A stretch of DNA of 64,000 nt from CAYMTR01 sp964393405 (GTDB lineage: Bacteria > Bacteroidota > Bacteroidia > Bacteroidales > Prolixibacteraceae): NCBI GenBank assembly GCA_964393405.1, contig CAYMTR010000010.1, positions 26,112-90,111 on the forward strand, in the 5' to 3' direction. Under the pieces are notes generated by a model. The model searched no databases. It was given only the letters and a program-made list of their open reading frames with translations, and was not told the DNA's origin. Below, one piece after another: positions 18,667-28,387 of the stretch. The number at the start of each line of letters is the position of its first letter. The stretch's first letter is position 1. Both the position numbers and the translations under genes were made by a program.

Positions 18667-20229
18667 ATGGGAAAGCGAATGATTTATTTATTAATCGGCA
18701 CAATGTCTGTTGTTGTTATACTGCTGATTATAGTTCAAATGAATATAATCAACAATGCAGTCCAAATCAAAGAGGAACAATTTGGCCAACTTGTGAAAAG
18801 ATGTTTAATGCATACTGCATCGCGGCTGGAAGAAGAAGAAACAAGACAAATGTTTTTAAATGAGCATTTTCAAAATCTTCAAAGAATCCAATCAGGGAAT
18901 CCCCGCAACCTCAAGTCAGAAAAAATTAGTCAGAGGCAAATCAATTTTTCATTTAATTTATCACAAGATCCTACCGGCAGATTCTTAGCTCAAGCTTCAT
19001 TTCAGGGAAGTGATACCATAATTGATTTTTCATCTGAAAATCCTATTCAAGAGGCTGATTTGTTTGAACAAATTTCGGAATTAAGCAACTGGGAACAACA
19101 AAGGTTCTTTGAAAGATTACAAGAAAGAGACTTATTTAATAAGAGCCTTCAGTATCAATACATGATGTCAAACAAGCCGATTGAACAAAGAATTAATAAA
19201 GAACTATTAAATCAATTACTGGAAGAAGAATTCAAGTTTAATGGGATAAACCTCAAATTTGAATATGCAGTTAAATCATACAATAACGGGGAAGAAAAAA
19301 TTGCCTTTAAATCTGATGGATATAAAAACAATAGAAAAAATGAGCACCAAACCCCCCTTTTCATAAATGACTTTGGCTCGCAAAAACCTAACTACCTTAA
19401 ACTATATTTCCCTGGCAGCCGTAAGAAATTTCTGCAATCAACAAGTTCAATGGTATACCCTACTTTCATTTTAGTTGCTTTAATAATCGGAATCTTTGCA
19501 TACACAATAGCTGTGATTTTGAGACAAAAAAAGCTCTCTGCAATTAAAAATGATTTTATTAACAACATGACTCATGAACTCAAAACACCAATATCAACTA
19601 TATCGCTTGCTTCACAAATGCTCAGGGATGAGTCGGTAAACAATAGCAAATCAACAATAGACAGAATTTCAGGAGTTATATTTGAAGAAAGTAAAAGATT
19701 AAGCATGCAAGTTGAGAAAGTTCTTCAAACAGCAATTTTTAACGAAGGAAGATTGAAGTTGAAATTTAAGGCTCTGGATTTGCATGAGATAATTAATACT
19801 GTCGTATCTTCTTTTGAATTGAAGGCACATTCACTTGGAGGACAAATTATTATACAAAATAACGCTAAAGAACATTCAATTTATGGTGATGAAGTGCATG
19901 TTACAAATGTATTGTTTAACCTTTTAGATAACGCAGTTAAATACTGTAAGGATGATCCAATAATAGAAATTAAAACTGACAATGATGATGATAAAATTGT
20001 TGTTAGAGTTAAAGATAATGGAATAGGTATTGCAAGAGAACATCAAAAGAACATTTTCGAACGTTTTTACCGTGTACCTACAGGCAATATTCATGACGTA
20101 AAAGGATTTGGTCTTGGACTTCACTATGTTAGCAAAATTATTGAAGCACATAAGGGATCAATAAAAGTTGAAAGTGCTTTAGGAAAAGGATCTGAATTTA
20201 TAATTTTCATACCTTTAAAAAAAATATAA
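18667..20229 (+). CDS. rprX: membrane sensor histidine kinase, RprX-like
   Basis: The frame begins at a TTG (18643), but the ATG at 18667 (MGKRMIYLL) is preferred, giving 520 residues. A transmembrane helix (~8-28) is followed by a charged, largely helical extracytoplasmic sensor of ~230 residues and a second helix (YPTFILVALIIGIFAYTIAVIL). The kinase core follows, with the H-box in NNMTHELKTPIS, N-box LLDNAVKYC, G1 VKDNGIGI and G2 GFGLGLHYV. It pairs with the response regulator 1 bp downstream and resembles Bacteroides fragilis RprX. The stimulus is unknown. Confidence 0.85.
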   Translation: MGKRMIYLLIGTMSVVVILLIIVQMNIINNAVQIKEEQFGQLVKRCLMHTASRLEEEETRQMFLNEHFQNLQRIQSGNPRNLKSEKISQRQINFSFNLSQDPTGRFLAQASFQGSDTIIDFSSENPIQEADLFEQISELSNWEQQRFFERLQERDLFNKSLQYQYMMSNKPIEQRINKELLNQLLEEEFKFNGINLKFEYAVKSYNNGEEKIAFKSDGYKNNRKNEHQTPLFINDFGSQKPNYLKLYFPGSRKKFLQSTSSMVYPTFILVALIIGIFAYTIAVILRQKKLSAIKNDFINNMTHELKTPISTISLASQMLRDESVNNSKSTIDRISGVIFEESKRLSMQVEKVLQTAIFNEGRLKLKFKALDLHEIINTVVSSFELKAHSLGGQIIIQNNAKEHSIYGDEVHVTNVLFNLLDNAVKYCKDDPIIEIKTDNDDDKIVVRVKDNGIGIAREHQKNIFERFYRVPTGNIHDVKGFGLGLHYVSKIIEAHKGSIKVESALGKGSEFIIFIPLKKI

Positions 20230-20230
20230 A

Positions 20231-20920
20231 ATGGGCAAAATAGTAAAAATTCTTCTTGCTGAAGATGACACTAATTTAGGAAACCTACTTAGGGATTACT
20301 TAATGGCTAAAGGCTATGTAGCTCACTTACAACCCAATGGTGATGCCGCATATACTGCTTTTAAAAATAATTTTTATCACCTGTGTCTTCTCGACATAAT
20401 GATGCCTAAAAAGGATGGGTTTACTCTTGCAAAAGAAATACGTTCTAAAAGACCCGACATGCCTATTATCTTCTTATCCGCAAAAAATCTAAAAGATGAT
20501 GTTATTGAGGGATTTAAAATCGGAGCCGATGATTATCTTACAAAACCATTCAGCATGGAAGAACTGATATGTCGTATTGAAGCCGTTTTAAAAAGAGCTG
20601 TTGTTCGGGAAATAGAATTAGAAAAAACTGTTTTTGAAATAGGAAAATACTCGTTTGACTCATTAAAACAAGAATTAATTGTTAATAATGAAACAATTAA
20701 ATTAACTGGTAAAGAATCTGATTTATTGAAACTTCTTATTAATAATAAAAATAATTTAATCAATCGCCAAAGAGCTGCCAATGAGATATGGGGAAAGGAA
20801 AAGTTACTTAGCGATAGAAGTTTAGATGTTTACATTGCAAAACTAAGGAAATACCTCAAAAAAGACCCTAAAATTAACATAGTTTCAATACACGGAGTGG
20901 GATACAAACTTATAATTTAA
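20231..20920 (+). CDS. rprY: OmpR-family response regulator, RprY-like
   Basis: The 229 residues consist of a receiver domain (acidic pocket EDD at 11-13, phospho-acceptor Asp 55 in LLDIMMPKKDGF, Lys in FLSAKN) and a C-terminal winged helix (TGKESDLLKLLINN... DVYIAKLRKYL... VHGVGYKLI type). It would be phosphorylated by the kinase encoded directly upstream. It is similar to RprY of Bacteroides; targets cannot be read from this window. Confidence 0.9.
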   Translation: MGKIVKILLAEDDTNLGNLLRDYLMAKGYVAHLQPNGDAAYTAFKNNFYHLCLLDIMMPKKDGFTLAKEIRSKRPDMPIIFLSAKNLKDDVIEGFKIGADDYLTKPFSMEELICRIEAVLKRAVVREIELEKTVFEIGKYSFDSLKQELIVNNETIKLTGKESDLLKLLINNKNNLINRQRAANEIWGKEKLLSDRSLDVYIAKLRKYLKKDPKINIVSIHGVGYKLII

Positions 20921-20958
20921 ATTCATATCCCCCTTTATTCGAATATATTCTTTAATCG

Positions 20959-22746
20959 TTAATCAAGCTTTAAAACGGCAAGAAATGCTTTTTGTGGAAC
21001 TTCTACATTTCCAACCTGCTTCATTCTTTTCTTACCCGCTTTTTGCTTTTCTAACAGTTTTCTCTTACGAGTAATATCTCCCCCGTAACATTTCGCAGTA
21101 ACGTCCTTTCTAACAGCTTTCACTGTCTCTCTGGCTATAATCTTAGCTCCAATAGCAGCTTGTATTGCAACATCAAATTGTTGACGAGGTATTAATTCTT
21201 TAAGTTTTTCACACATCCTGCGTCCAAACCTTTCAGCATTGTCCTGATGGATTAAGGATGATAAGGCATCGACAGGTTCACCATTTAAAAGAATATCTAA
21301 CTTCACCAAGCGAGCCGGTTTGTGACCGATCAAATGATAATCAAAAGAAGCGTAGCCCTTTGAAATGCTTTTCAATTTATCGTAAAAATCAAAAACAATC
21401 TCAGCTAATGGCAAGTCAAAAGACAGCTCAGCTCTATCGGAGCTTATATACTCTTGTTTTACCAAAGTTCCTCTTTTATCAAGACAAAGTGTCATAATTG
21501 AACCTATATACTCGGAACGCGTTATTATTTGAGCCCTTATGTATGGTTCTTCGATAGTCTCAATAGTTACTACCCCCGGCATTCCGGAAGGATTATATAT
21601 CGTAAATTCTTCTCCTTTTTTAGTGTGAACTATATATTCAACGTTTGGAACAGTAGTTATCACATTCATATCGAACTCTCTGTCGAGTCGTTCCTGAATA
21701 ATTTCCATGTGTAAAAGTCCCAAAAAACCGCATCTGAAACCAAATCCCAAAGCAACAGAAGATTCAGGTTCATAAGTCAAGGATGCATCATTCAACTGAA
21801 GCTTTTCCATCGCTGCTCTTAAATCCTCATACTCATCGCTCTCGATAGGATAAACACCGGCAAAAACCATAGGCTTTACAACCTGAAAACCATCAATCCT
21901 TTTCTCACATCCTCCTTTTGAATGGGTTATAGTATCTCCAACGTTAACTTCCTTTGCAGATTTGATATTCGAAATTATATACCCAACATCCCCGGCTTTA
22001 AGCTCGGTTCTTATATCCAAACCCATTCTTAAAACACCAATCTCATCAGCAGTATATTCTTTTTCAGTTGCAAAAAATTTCACTTTATCTCCTTTCCTTA
22101 AAGTGCCATTTTCAATCTTATAATAAGCAATTACTCCTCTGAAAGGATTGAATACTGAATCAAAAATCAGAGCTTGCAATGGTGCTTCTGAGTTGCCCGA
22201 AGGTGGAGGTATTAATTTTACAATTTTCCTAAGTATCTCGTCAACACCTTCGCCAGTTTTACCACTGGCTCTTATAATTTCATCCCTTTTACAACCTATA
22301 AGTTCAATAATCTGATCTTCTACAATCTCAGGCATTGAATTTGGCAAGTCCATTTTATTGAGTATCGGAATTATCTCAAGATCATGCTCTATCGCTAAAT
22401 ATAAATTTGATATAGTCTGAGCCTGGATTCCCTGTGTTGAATCGATAATTAAAAGTGCCCCTTCACAAGCAGCAATCGAACGTGAAACTTCATACGAAAA
22501 GTCAACATGCCCCGGAGTATCAATGAGGTTAAGAATATACTTTTCTCCGTCAAGCTCGTATTTCATTTGAATTGCATGACTCTTAATTGTTATACCTCTT
22601 TCCTTTTCAAGATCCATATCATCAAGAACTTGCTCAGTCATGTCTCTATCACTGATTGTGCCTGTAACTTGTAAAAGCCTGTCTGCAAGTGTACTTTTAC
22701 CGTGATCAATATGTGCTATAATACAAAAATTTCGAATGTGCTCCAT
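20959..22746 (-). CDS. lepA: elongation factor 4 (LepA)
   Basis: The 595-residue translational GTPase acts on the ribosome. G1 is AHIDHGKSTL, G3 DTPGHVDFSYEV and G4 NKMDLP. The LepA-specific C-terminal domain ends with the basic stretch CYGGDITRKRKLLEKQKAGKKRMKQVG. Length is standard. It is monocistronic, with a clear promoter upstream. Confidence 0.97.
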   Translation of the reverse strand: MEHIRNFCIIAHIDHGKSTLADRLLQVTGTISDRDMTEQVLDDMDLEKERGITIKSHAIQMKYELDGEKYILNLIDTPGHVDFSYEVSRSIAACEGALLIIDSTQGIQAQTISNLYLAIEHDLEIIPILNKMDLPNSMPEIVEDQIIELIGCKRDEIIRASGKTGEGVDEILRKIVKLIPPPSGNSEAPLQALIFDSVFNPFRGVIAYYKIENGTLRKGDKVKFFATEKEYTADEIGVLRMGLDIRTELKAGDVGYIISNIKSAKEVNVGDTITHSKGGCEKRIDGFQVVKPMVFAGVYPIESDEYEDLRAAMEKLQLNDASLTYEPESSVALGFGFRCGFLGLLHMEIIQERLDREFDMNVITTVPNVEYIVHTKKGEEFTIYNPSGMPGVVTIETIEEPYIRAQIITRSEYIGSIMTLCLDKRGTLVKQEYISSDRAELSFDLPLAEIVFDFYDKLKSISKGYASFDYHLIGHKPARLVKLDILLNGEPVDALSSLIHQDNAERFGRRMCEKLKELIPRQQFDVAIQAAIGAKIIARETVKAVRKDVTAKCYGGDITRKRKLLEKQKAGKKRMKQVGNVEVPQKAFLAVLKLD

Positions 22747-22805
22747 TAATTATTTTTTGCTAATTCACTGATATTCTGGATTCTTAAATCAATATTTTTT
22801 TTTGG

Positions 22806-22838
22806 CAAAGATAATTGATTTTTTCAATCACAATCAAA
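22806..22838 (-). promoter_or_regulatory. promoter of lepA
   Basis: On the minus strand TTTG (22835-22838), 21 bp, then an exact TATCTTTG (22806-22813), 59 bp upstream of the lepA ATG. Confidence 0.65.
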
Positions 22839-22985
22839 GCTGTTCTCCTTTCGGAAATTATTTTAAATAATGTAATATTGAGTTATAAATCAGTTATTTT
22901 AAAATAAATTTTCATTTTTTTCCTCTAGTTAGGTTAATTAAAAAAATGGTTTTTCTATTTTCGTAGCCAAAATAATTATATAGTT

Positions 22986-23696
22986 ATGGGAAGAGCATTT
23001 GAATACCGCAGAGCGGCAAAGGAAAAACGTTGGGATAAGATGTCAAGAATATTCCCGAAATTAGGAAAAGCTATCACTGTTGCTGCTAAAGCAGGGGTAC
23101 CCGATCCTGAAGTAAATTCAGCGCTGCGTACAGCAATTCAAAACGCTAAGGCACAAAATATGCCAAAAGCTAATATTGATGCAGCAATAAAACGCGCTTC
23201 AGGTAAAGATGCAGAAAATTTTATTGAAGAATTATATGAAGGCAAAGGTCCTTTCGGAGTTATGATTCTTGTCGAATGTATGACCGATAATCATACCCGA
23301 ACTGTCGCTAATATTAAATGGATATTTAACAAATGGGGGGCAGGATTAGCGCCATCTGGTTCAATGCTTAATATGTTTTCAAGAAAAGCAGTAATCCAGT
23401 TTGAAATTCCCGCTGGCAAAGACAAGGAAGAGCTTGAAATGGATCTTATTGATGCCGGGTTAGAAGATTTAACCGAAAACGAAAATGTTTGTTATGCTTA
23501 TGCTGATTATACTAATTTCGGAACTATAACAAAGGCTTTTGAAGATTCAAAGATTGAGATTCTTAAAGCAAATCTTCAATATATACCAACTTCTCCTATC
23601 GAATTTAGTGAGGAACAAATGGAAGAGATTGAAAAACTTATAGATAAGCTAGAAGAGGACGATGACGTTCAACAGGTTTTTACAAATATTTTATAA
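22986..23696 (+). CDS. YebC/PmpR-family protein (TACO1-like)
   Basis: The 236 residues begin MGRAFEYRRAAKEKRWDKMSR. They show the family hallmarks NIDAAIKRASGKDAENF, YEGKGPFGVMILVECMTDN and an acidic C-terminus (LIDKLEEDDDVQQVFTNI). Members are described both as DNA-binding regulators and as translation factors that relieve stalling; one sequence cannot separate these. A TATTTTCG at 22956-22963 may be its -7 element. Confidence 0.93.
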   Translation: MGRAFEYRRAAKEKRWDKMSRIFPKLGKAITVAAKAGVPDPEVNSALRTAIQNAKAQNMPKANIDAAIKRASGKDAENFIEELYEGKGPFGVMILVECMTDNHTRTVANIKWIFNKWGAGLAPSGSMLNMFSRKAVIQFEIPAGKDKEELEMDLIDAGLEDLTENENVCYAYADYTNFGTITKAFEDSKIEILKANLQYIPTSPIEFSEEQMEEIEKLIDKLEEDDDVQQVFTNIL

Positions 23697-23707
23697 AATA
23701 CTTTTCC

Positions 23708-23739
23708 AAAAGCTCCCTTTAAAAACGGAGCTTTTGTTT
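23708..23739 (+). terminator. intrinsic terminator after the yebC-like gene
   Basis: AAAAGCTCC (23708-23716) pairs with GGAGCTTTT (23727-23735), followed by GTTT. Confidence 0.75.
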
Positions 23740-23752
23740 AAATACTTTTAAA

Positions 23753-24418
23753 ATGAACCTTACTTTTACTGATCTTTTAATCTTTTTTGTTGGGTTTCTT
23801 GCACAATTTCTTTTTTTTGCCAGATCATTTATACAATGGTTTAAAACTGAAAAAGCCGGAATTATTAAATCTCCTGTGATTTTCTGGCAAATAAGCCTTA
23901 TTGCTTCTTCTGTTATGATTATATATGGTATCCTAAGAAAAGATCCGGCAATAATATTAGGCCAGTTTATTACATTCTACATATACATACGAAATTTACA
24001 ACTCCAAAACCAATGGAAGAAAATTCCCGGCTATTTTAGGTATATAATTCCTTTAATTCCATTATTCTGCCTGACATATATTTTCATATCTGACAATAAT
24101 AATATCAAGCAAATAATATTCAATGAAGATATCGCAGGTTGGCTTATGCTATTTGGAATTATTGCGCAAGTTGTTTTTACATTCAGGTTTGTTTATCAGT
24201 GGGTAATTGCCGAAAAAGTTAAATCTTCTCCCCTACCTTTAGGTTTTTGGTATATAAGCTTGACCGGCGCACTCATGACGATAGTTTATGCGTTAATGCG
24301 TCATGATCCTGTCCTTCTATTAAGCAATTTAGCAGGATTATTTATGTATTCAAGAAATATCATTATCAATTATACTGGAAAAGGAATTTTAGATAAAAAT
24401 AACCTTCCTATTAATTAA
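23753..24418 (+). CDS. membrane protein with two lipid-A-disaccharide synthase N-terminal (LAB_N) repeats
   Basis: The 221 residues form two copies of the LAB_N module. The first is FFVGFLAQFLFFARSFIQWFKTEK... and the second FGIIAQVVFTFRFVYQWVIAEK..., each followed by a FWxxSLxxxxxxxxYxxxRxDP pattern. About six membrane segments. In some bacteria this module precedes LpxB; here it stands alone, so it is not lipid-A synthase itself. The following epimerase gene hints at envelope-glycan work, which is inference. Confidence 0.8.
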   Translation: MNLTFTDLLIFFVGFLAQFLFFARSFIQWFKTEKAGIIKSPVIFWQISLIASSVMIIYGILRKDPAIILGQFITFYIYIRNLQLQNQWKKIPGYFRYIIPLIPLFCLTYIFISDNNNIKQIIFNEDIAGWLMLFGIIAQVVFTFRFVYQWVIAEKVKSSPLPLGFWYISLTGALMTIVYALMRHDPVLLLSNLAGLFMYSRNIIINYTGKGILDKNNLPIN

Positions 24419-24505
24419 GCCTACTAATAATTAGTACGTCTCTGATATAAAATATTGATTTAAAAATTGGAATTTGTATCTTGTGATTTGATAAATCATA
24501 GTGAA

Positions 24506-25480
24506 ATGAAGAAAATACTTATTACAGGCTGTGCTGGTTTCATCGGATCGCATTTAACCGAAAGCTTGATAAATAAAGGATTCGAAGTATATGGTATAGA
24601 TAATCTTGATCCTTTTTACGACATCAATCTGAAAAAGCATAATCTTTCATTTTTTATTGATAATTCAAATTTCCACTTTATTGAAACTGACTTATCCGAC
24701 AAATCTACCTTAAATTCTGTCTTTCCGGACGATATAGATTTTGTTGTTCATCTGGCAGGAAAAGCTGGAGTAAGACCTTCTTTCGACGATGTATCAGGCT
24801 TTGTTAATGCAAATATTATAGCCACTCAAAATCTATTGGAAGAAATGAAAAACAGAAATATCAAAAAATTGATTTTTGCTTCTTCTTCTTCTGTTTATGG
24901 CAATTTAAAAGAAATTCCATTTTCTGAAAAAATGGACGTTTCATACCCTATTTCCCCTTACGCAGTAACAAAAAAAGCATGCGAACTTCTTAATTTCACT
25001 TACTATTACAACTATGGCATAGATATTATCAATCTAAGATTCTTTACTGTGTACGGTCCTCGACAAAGGCCTGATTTGGCAATTCATAAATTTACCAAAT
25101 TAATAAAAGATTTAAAGCCAATAACAATGTACGGAGATGGAGATTCTGCCAGAGATTATACATATATTGATGATATAATATCAGGAATTTCATACTCGAT
25201 GTATTATTTATTTAAAAATAACAAAGTGTTTGAGATTATCAATCTTGGCAATAATAAACCGGTATTGCTAATTGATCTGATTAATATGCTGTATTCTTTA
25301 ACTGGATTCAAACCAAACATCATACGAGAACCAATACAGCCGGGTGATGTAAATATTACTTACGCAGATATTACAAAAGCTAATACTCTTATTAGATATA
25401 GCCCTAAACATAATATTAAACAAGGAATAAAAAATTTCTTAGAATGGTATGACAGTTACTACGATGATAATTTATATTGA
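24506..25480 (+). CDS. NAD-dependent nucleotide-sugar epimerase, UDP-glucuronate 4-epimerase-like
   Basis: The ATG at 24506 (MKKILITGCAGFIGSHL) is chosen because the Rossmann GxxGxxG must lie at the N-terminus; 324 residues. It has catalytic Ser in SSSSVYG, YxxxK in SPYAVTKKA, and RYTVYGPRQRPD-type substrate segment. NLDPFYDINLKKHNL resembles UDP-glucuronate 4-epimerases (WcaG/GalE-like). It probably acts in the cytosol on a UDP-uronic acid for surface polysaccharide. It is convergent with ispG, 4 bp apart. Confidence 0.82.
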   Translation: MKKILITGCAGFIGSHLTESLINKGFEVYGIDNLDPFYDINLKKHNLSFFIDNSNFHFIETDLSDKSTLNSVFPDDIDFVVHLAGKAGVRPSFDDVSGFVNANIIATQNLLEEMKNRNIKKLIFASSSSVYGNLKEIPFSEKMDVSYPISPYAVTKKACELLNFTYYYNYGIDIINLRFFTVYGPRQRPDLAIHKFTKLIKDLKPITMYGDGDSARDYTYIDDIISGISYSMYYLFKNNKVFEIINLGNNKPVLLIDLINMLYSLTGFKPNIIREPIQPGDVNITYADITKANTLIRYSPKHNIKQGIKNFLEWYDSYYDDNLY

Positions 25481-25484
25481 ATAA

Positions 25485-27338
25485 TCAATCTTCTACCCAG
25501 TCGTTGTTTTCCCTGATTATTTTTTCAAGCTCAGCTACCGCTTCTTCATGGGGTATGTGCCTCTTTATGACTTTTTGCCCCTTATATAAATTTATTTTAC
25601 CATTACCTGCTCCAACAAATCCATAATCGGCATCACCCATTTCTCCGGGACCATTCACGACACATCCCATAATTCCAATCTTAAGATGCTTAAGATGCGA
25701 AAAATGATTTTTAATTTCTAGTGTCGTTGTATGTAAATCAAATTGTGTTCTACCACAGCCCGGACATGAGATGAATTCCGACTTTGTTATTCTCATCCTT
25801 GTGGCCTGTAAAATTGCAAAACTTGTGTTCTTCAAATCAGAATAGAAGATGTCATCACTCTCATTTTCAAGCAGTATTCCATCTCCATAACCATCAATAA
25901 ACAAACCACCAAAATCAGTTGCTGCTTTTAACTGAAGGTCTTGTAAGCGTTTTTCATTGTATGTACCACAAAGGACAACTGATAATCTGCAAATAATAGA
26001 CTCCATGATCATGAAAAAAGCCCTCATGTCTGCATACCTATTTGCGTTATCAGATTCAAGTATTATTACCGCTTTCCTTTCTGCCTTTAATTTTTGTACT
26101 ATTTCAGGATTACTATCCCTAAATTCAACAAACTCTTCCCGCGAAGTGCGAATAAACCTGTGTGTACTTTGATATATGTCGTTATATAAATAATCTTCTA
26201 ATGAAAGAATCGGAAATCTTTTGTTTAAACGGTTTATAATATGCCTGCCATCATAATAGTAATCAGGTTCAAGTTTCCCGTTAAGATTTGACACTTCAAG
26301 TATCTCATTTCCATTTAGAGAAGCAATAACCACTGGGGGTCTGCGATTCCCAATCTTCCTAACAGGTCTGCCATATCGCCTTTCGAATTCAAACGGATTA
26401 ATCTGTGCAAAACCGGGCGCTTCAATTATTTTATGTCCCTTTCTACTTGTTATTACATCAACCAGCTTCTTTGCAAAAGGAATTTCGTTTTCAGGTTTTT
26501 CAGTAAGTGAAACTCTAATTGTATCTCCAATTCCGTCTATTAGAAGTGCACTAATGCCAACGGCCGACCTGATTCTTCCATCTTCTCCTTCACCTGCTTC
26601 TGTTACCCCGATATGGAAAGGATAGTTCATGTCTTCTAGCCTCATCTTATAGTTCATCAGTCTTACTGTATAAACCAAAGTGCGGGTATTCCATGATTTT
26701 ATTGAAATTACTATGTTATGAAAGTCGCTCTTTTGACAAATACGAATAAATTCCATAACAGATTCAACAATACCTGCAGGAGTATCGCCATATCTGCTCA
26801 TAATTCTATCAGAAAGCGACCCTTGGTTAGCTCCAATTCTTATTGTGGTATCATATTTTTTACAAGTTTCAATAAACGGAATAAGTGCTTCTTCTAACTT
26901 TGTTAGTTCTTGCCGGTAATCCTCATCGTTGTATATTATCTTCTCAAATTGAGCCCTTTTGTCATAGAAATTGCCAGGGTTTATTCGAACCTTTGATACA
27001 TATTGAGCAGCAATTTCTGCCACCTTAGGAGAAAAATGAACATCCGCGATAATCGGTGTCTTACACCCAAACTCTAAAAGCCTTTCTTTAATTACCTTAA
27101 GATTTTCAGCATCTTTTGAAGTCTTGACAGCTATCCTCACATAATCAGCACCAGCTTTGACAATTCTTAAAAATTGTTCTACTGTCGCTTCAGTATCCAA
27201 AGTATCTGTATCGGTCATCGATTGTACTCGAATAGGATTAGAACCTCCAAGAGGTATTCCTCCAATATTAACTTCCAGGGTTCTTTCCCTCCGGTACTCA
27301 GTTAGTGTTTTACAGTAATTAAAGTTACGATCCTTCAT
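25485..27338 (-). CDS. ispG: 4-hydroxy-3-methylbut-2-enyl diphosphate synthase, long three-domain form
   Basis: Start at ATG 27338 (MKDRNFNYCKTLTEYRR); the upstream TTG is not needed. The 617-residue enzyme converts MEcPP to HMBPP in the MEP isoprenoid pathway. The N-terminal TIM barrel has IGGIPLGGSNPIRVQSMTDTDT and RIGANQGSLSDR. The C-terminal domain holds the 4Fe-4S ligands in CPGCGRTQFDL and MGCVVNGPGEMG. The ~250-residue insert between them makes it far longer than E. coli IspG (~370); this form is known in Bacteroidota, chlamydiae and plants. Monocistronic. Confidence 0.95.
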   Translation of the reverse strand: MKDRNFNYCKTLTEYRRERTLEVNIGGIPLGGSNPIRVQSMTDTDTLDTEATVEQFLRIVKAGADYVRIAVKTSKDAENLKVIKERLLEFGCKTPIIADVHFSPKVAEIAAQYVSKVRINPGNFYDKRAQFEKIIYNDEDYRQELTKLEEALIPFIETCKKYDTTIRIGANQGSLSDRIMSRYGDTPAGIVESVMEFIRICQKSDFHNIVISIKSWNTRTLVYTVRLMNYKMRLEDMNYPFHIGVTEAGEGEDGRIRSAVGISALLIDGIGDTIRVSLTEKPENEIPFAKKLVDVITSRKGHKIIEAPGFAQINPFEFERRYGRPVRKIGNRRPPVVIASLNGNEILEVSNLNGKLEPDYYYDGRHIINRLNKRFPILSLEDYLYNDIYQSTHRFIRTSREEFVEFRDSNPEIVQKLKAERKAVIILESDNANRYADMRAFFMIMESIICRLSVVLCGTYNEKRLQDLQLKAATDFGGLFIDGYGDGILLENESDDIFYSDLKNTSFAILQATRMRITKSEFISCPGCGRTQFDLHTTTLEIKNHFSHLKHLKIGIMGCVVNGPGEMGDADYGFVGAGNGKINLYKGQKVIKRHIPHEEAVAELEKIIRENNDWVED

Positions 27339-27364
27339 AACCAATCTTCCTTAATTTTGAATGG

Positions 27365-27372
27365 CAAATTTA
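27365..27372 (-). promoter_or_regulatory. -7 element (TAAATTTG) upstream of ispG
   Basis: An exact TAnnTTTG on the minus strand, 26 bp before the ATG. No convincing -33 element. Confidence 0.4.
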
Positions 27373-27430
27373 ACCTTTTACTTAGAAATTGAATTATAAG
27401 ATTAAAACAATGTAAAAAAATGTTTTCCTT

Positions 27431-28231
27431 TTATTTTTCATTTGGAACTGTAAAGCTAAAAACAGAACCAACACCACTCTTTGATTGGAGCTTAATTTCA
27501 CCTCCTAGAACTTTAACCAATCCACAACACAAAGAAAGATCTATGCCTGAGCCTCCAAGATGCCTCGATTGTGATACCGGTTGAGTGATAAATTTTTTAA
27601 ATATCGACTCCTGAATCTCTTCTCTTATTCCAATACCGGTGTCTTCTACAAAAAATGTTAATTTGTCTTTTTCTTCACGATAGTAAAACTTCACATATCC
27701 CTGCTTCGTAAACTTTAAAGCATTATCTATAAGCTTCTTTAAAATCTTTTCTATTATTGCAGAATCTGATTCAATCTTAAAGGGAGTACTTATTACATTT
27801 TCAAGAAATAGTTGTAATTCTTTTTTCTCCGCCAGAGGTTTAAAATTTATGTATATCTGGAACATCAAATCGTTTAAGTCGAATTCTACTGGATATACCC
27901 TATAATTTTTTGAATTAATTTTTGAAATATCCAAAACATCAGTAATAATTGAAAGCAAAAGACTACTGCTTTCAGTAATAATATCAGAGTAATATTTCCT
28001 TTCCTTATCTGAAATGCCGGAATCTCCAACTATTTCAGTAAATCCCATAATTCCGTTTAACGGAGTCCTTATTTCATGACTTAGGTTAGAAAGTACAGCA
28101 AAGGAGAACATCTTTGACCTTTCAACTTCTTTTTTAAGGTCCTCGATTTCAAGCTTAAGCTGCTCAATCTTTTCTTCAGGCGATTTTATTTTACCCAAAT
28201 TATCTGTTTTATCTTTCTTCGTTCCTGCCAT
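27431..28231 (-). CDS. soluble orphan histidine kinase
   Basis: Start at ATG 28231 (MAGTKKDKTDNLG), giving 266 residues. It has an N-terminal coiled coil (EEKIEQLKLEIEDLKKEVERSK), the H-box FAVLSNLSHEIRTPLNGIMG, N-box KLIDNALKFT, G1 VEDTGIGI and a G2 region with GGSGIDLSLC. There is no membrane segment, PAS or GAF domain and no receiver. The input must come through the coiled coil or a partner. No response regulator is adjacent. Confidence 0.85.
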   Translation of the reverse strand: MAGTKKDKTDNLGKIKSPEEKIEQLKLEIEDLKKEVERSKMFSFAVLSNLSHEIRTPLNGIMGFTEIVGDSGISDKERKYYSDIITESSSLLLSIITDVLDISKINSKNYRVYPVEFDLNDLMFQIYINFKPLAEKKELQLFLENVISTPFKIESDSAIIEKILKKLIDNALKFTKQGYVKFYYREEKDKLTFFVEDTGIGIREEIQESIFKKFITQPVSQSRHLGGSGIDLSLCCGLVKVLGGEIKLQSKSGVGSVFSFTVPNEK

Positions 28232-28312
28232 AATAAGGTTTATACGAGTGAAAGTTAAAAACAATCCCTGAAATAATCAAAGAATATTGAATCTCACTTT
28301 GAATATCATCAA

Positions 28313-28364
28313 AGAAAAAAAAGAAAAAGGTGCTTTTCTTCAAAAATGCAAGAAAAACACCTTT
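28313..28364 (-). terminator. terminator of the uxaE operon
   Basis: A 15-bp stem with one mismatch (28326-28340 with 28350-28364) and a 9-nt loop. On the minus strand it is followed by a T-rich tract, 23 bp past the uxaE stop. Confidence 0.75.
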
Positions 28365-28387
28365 CAATATTCACTTAATTGAAAGTC

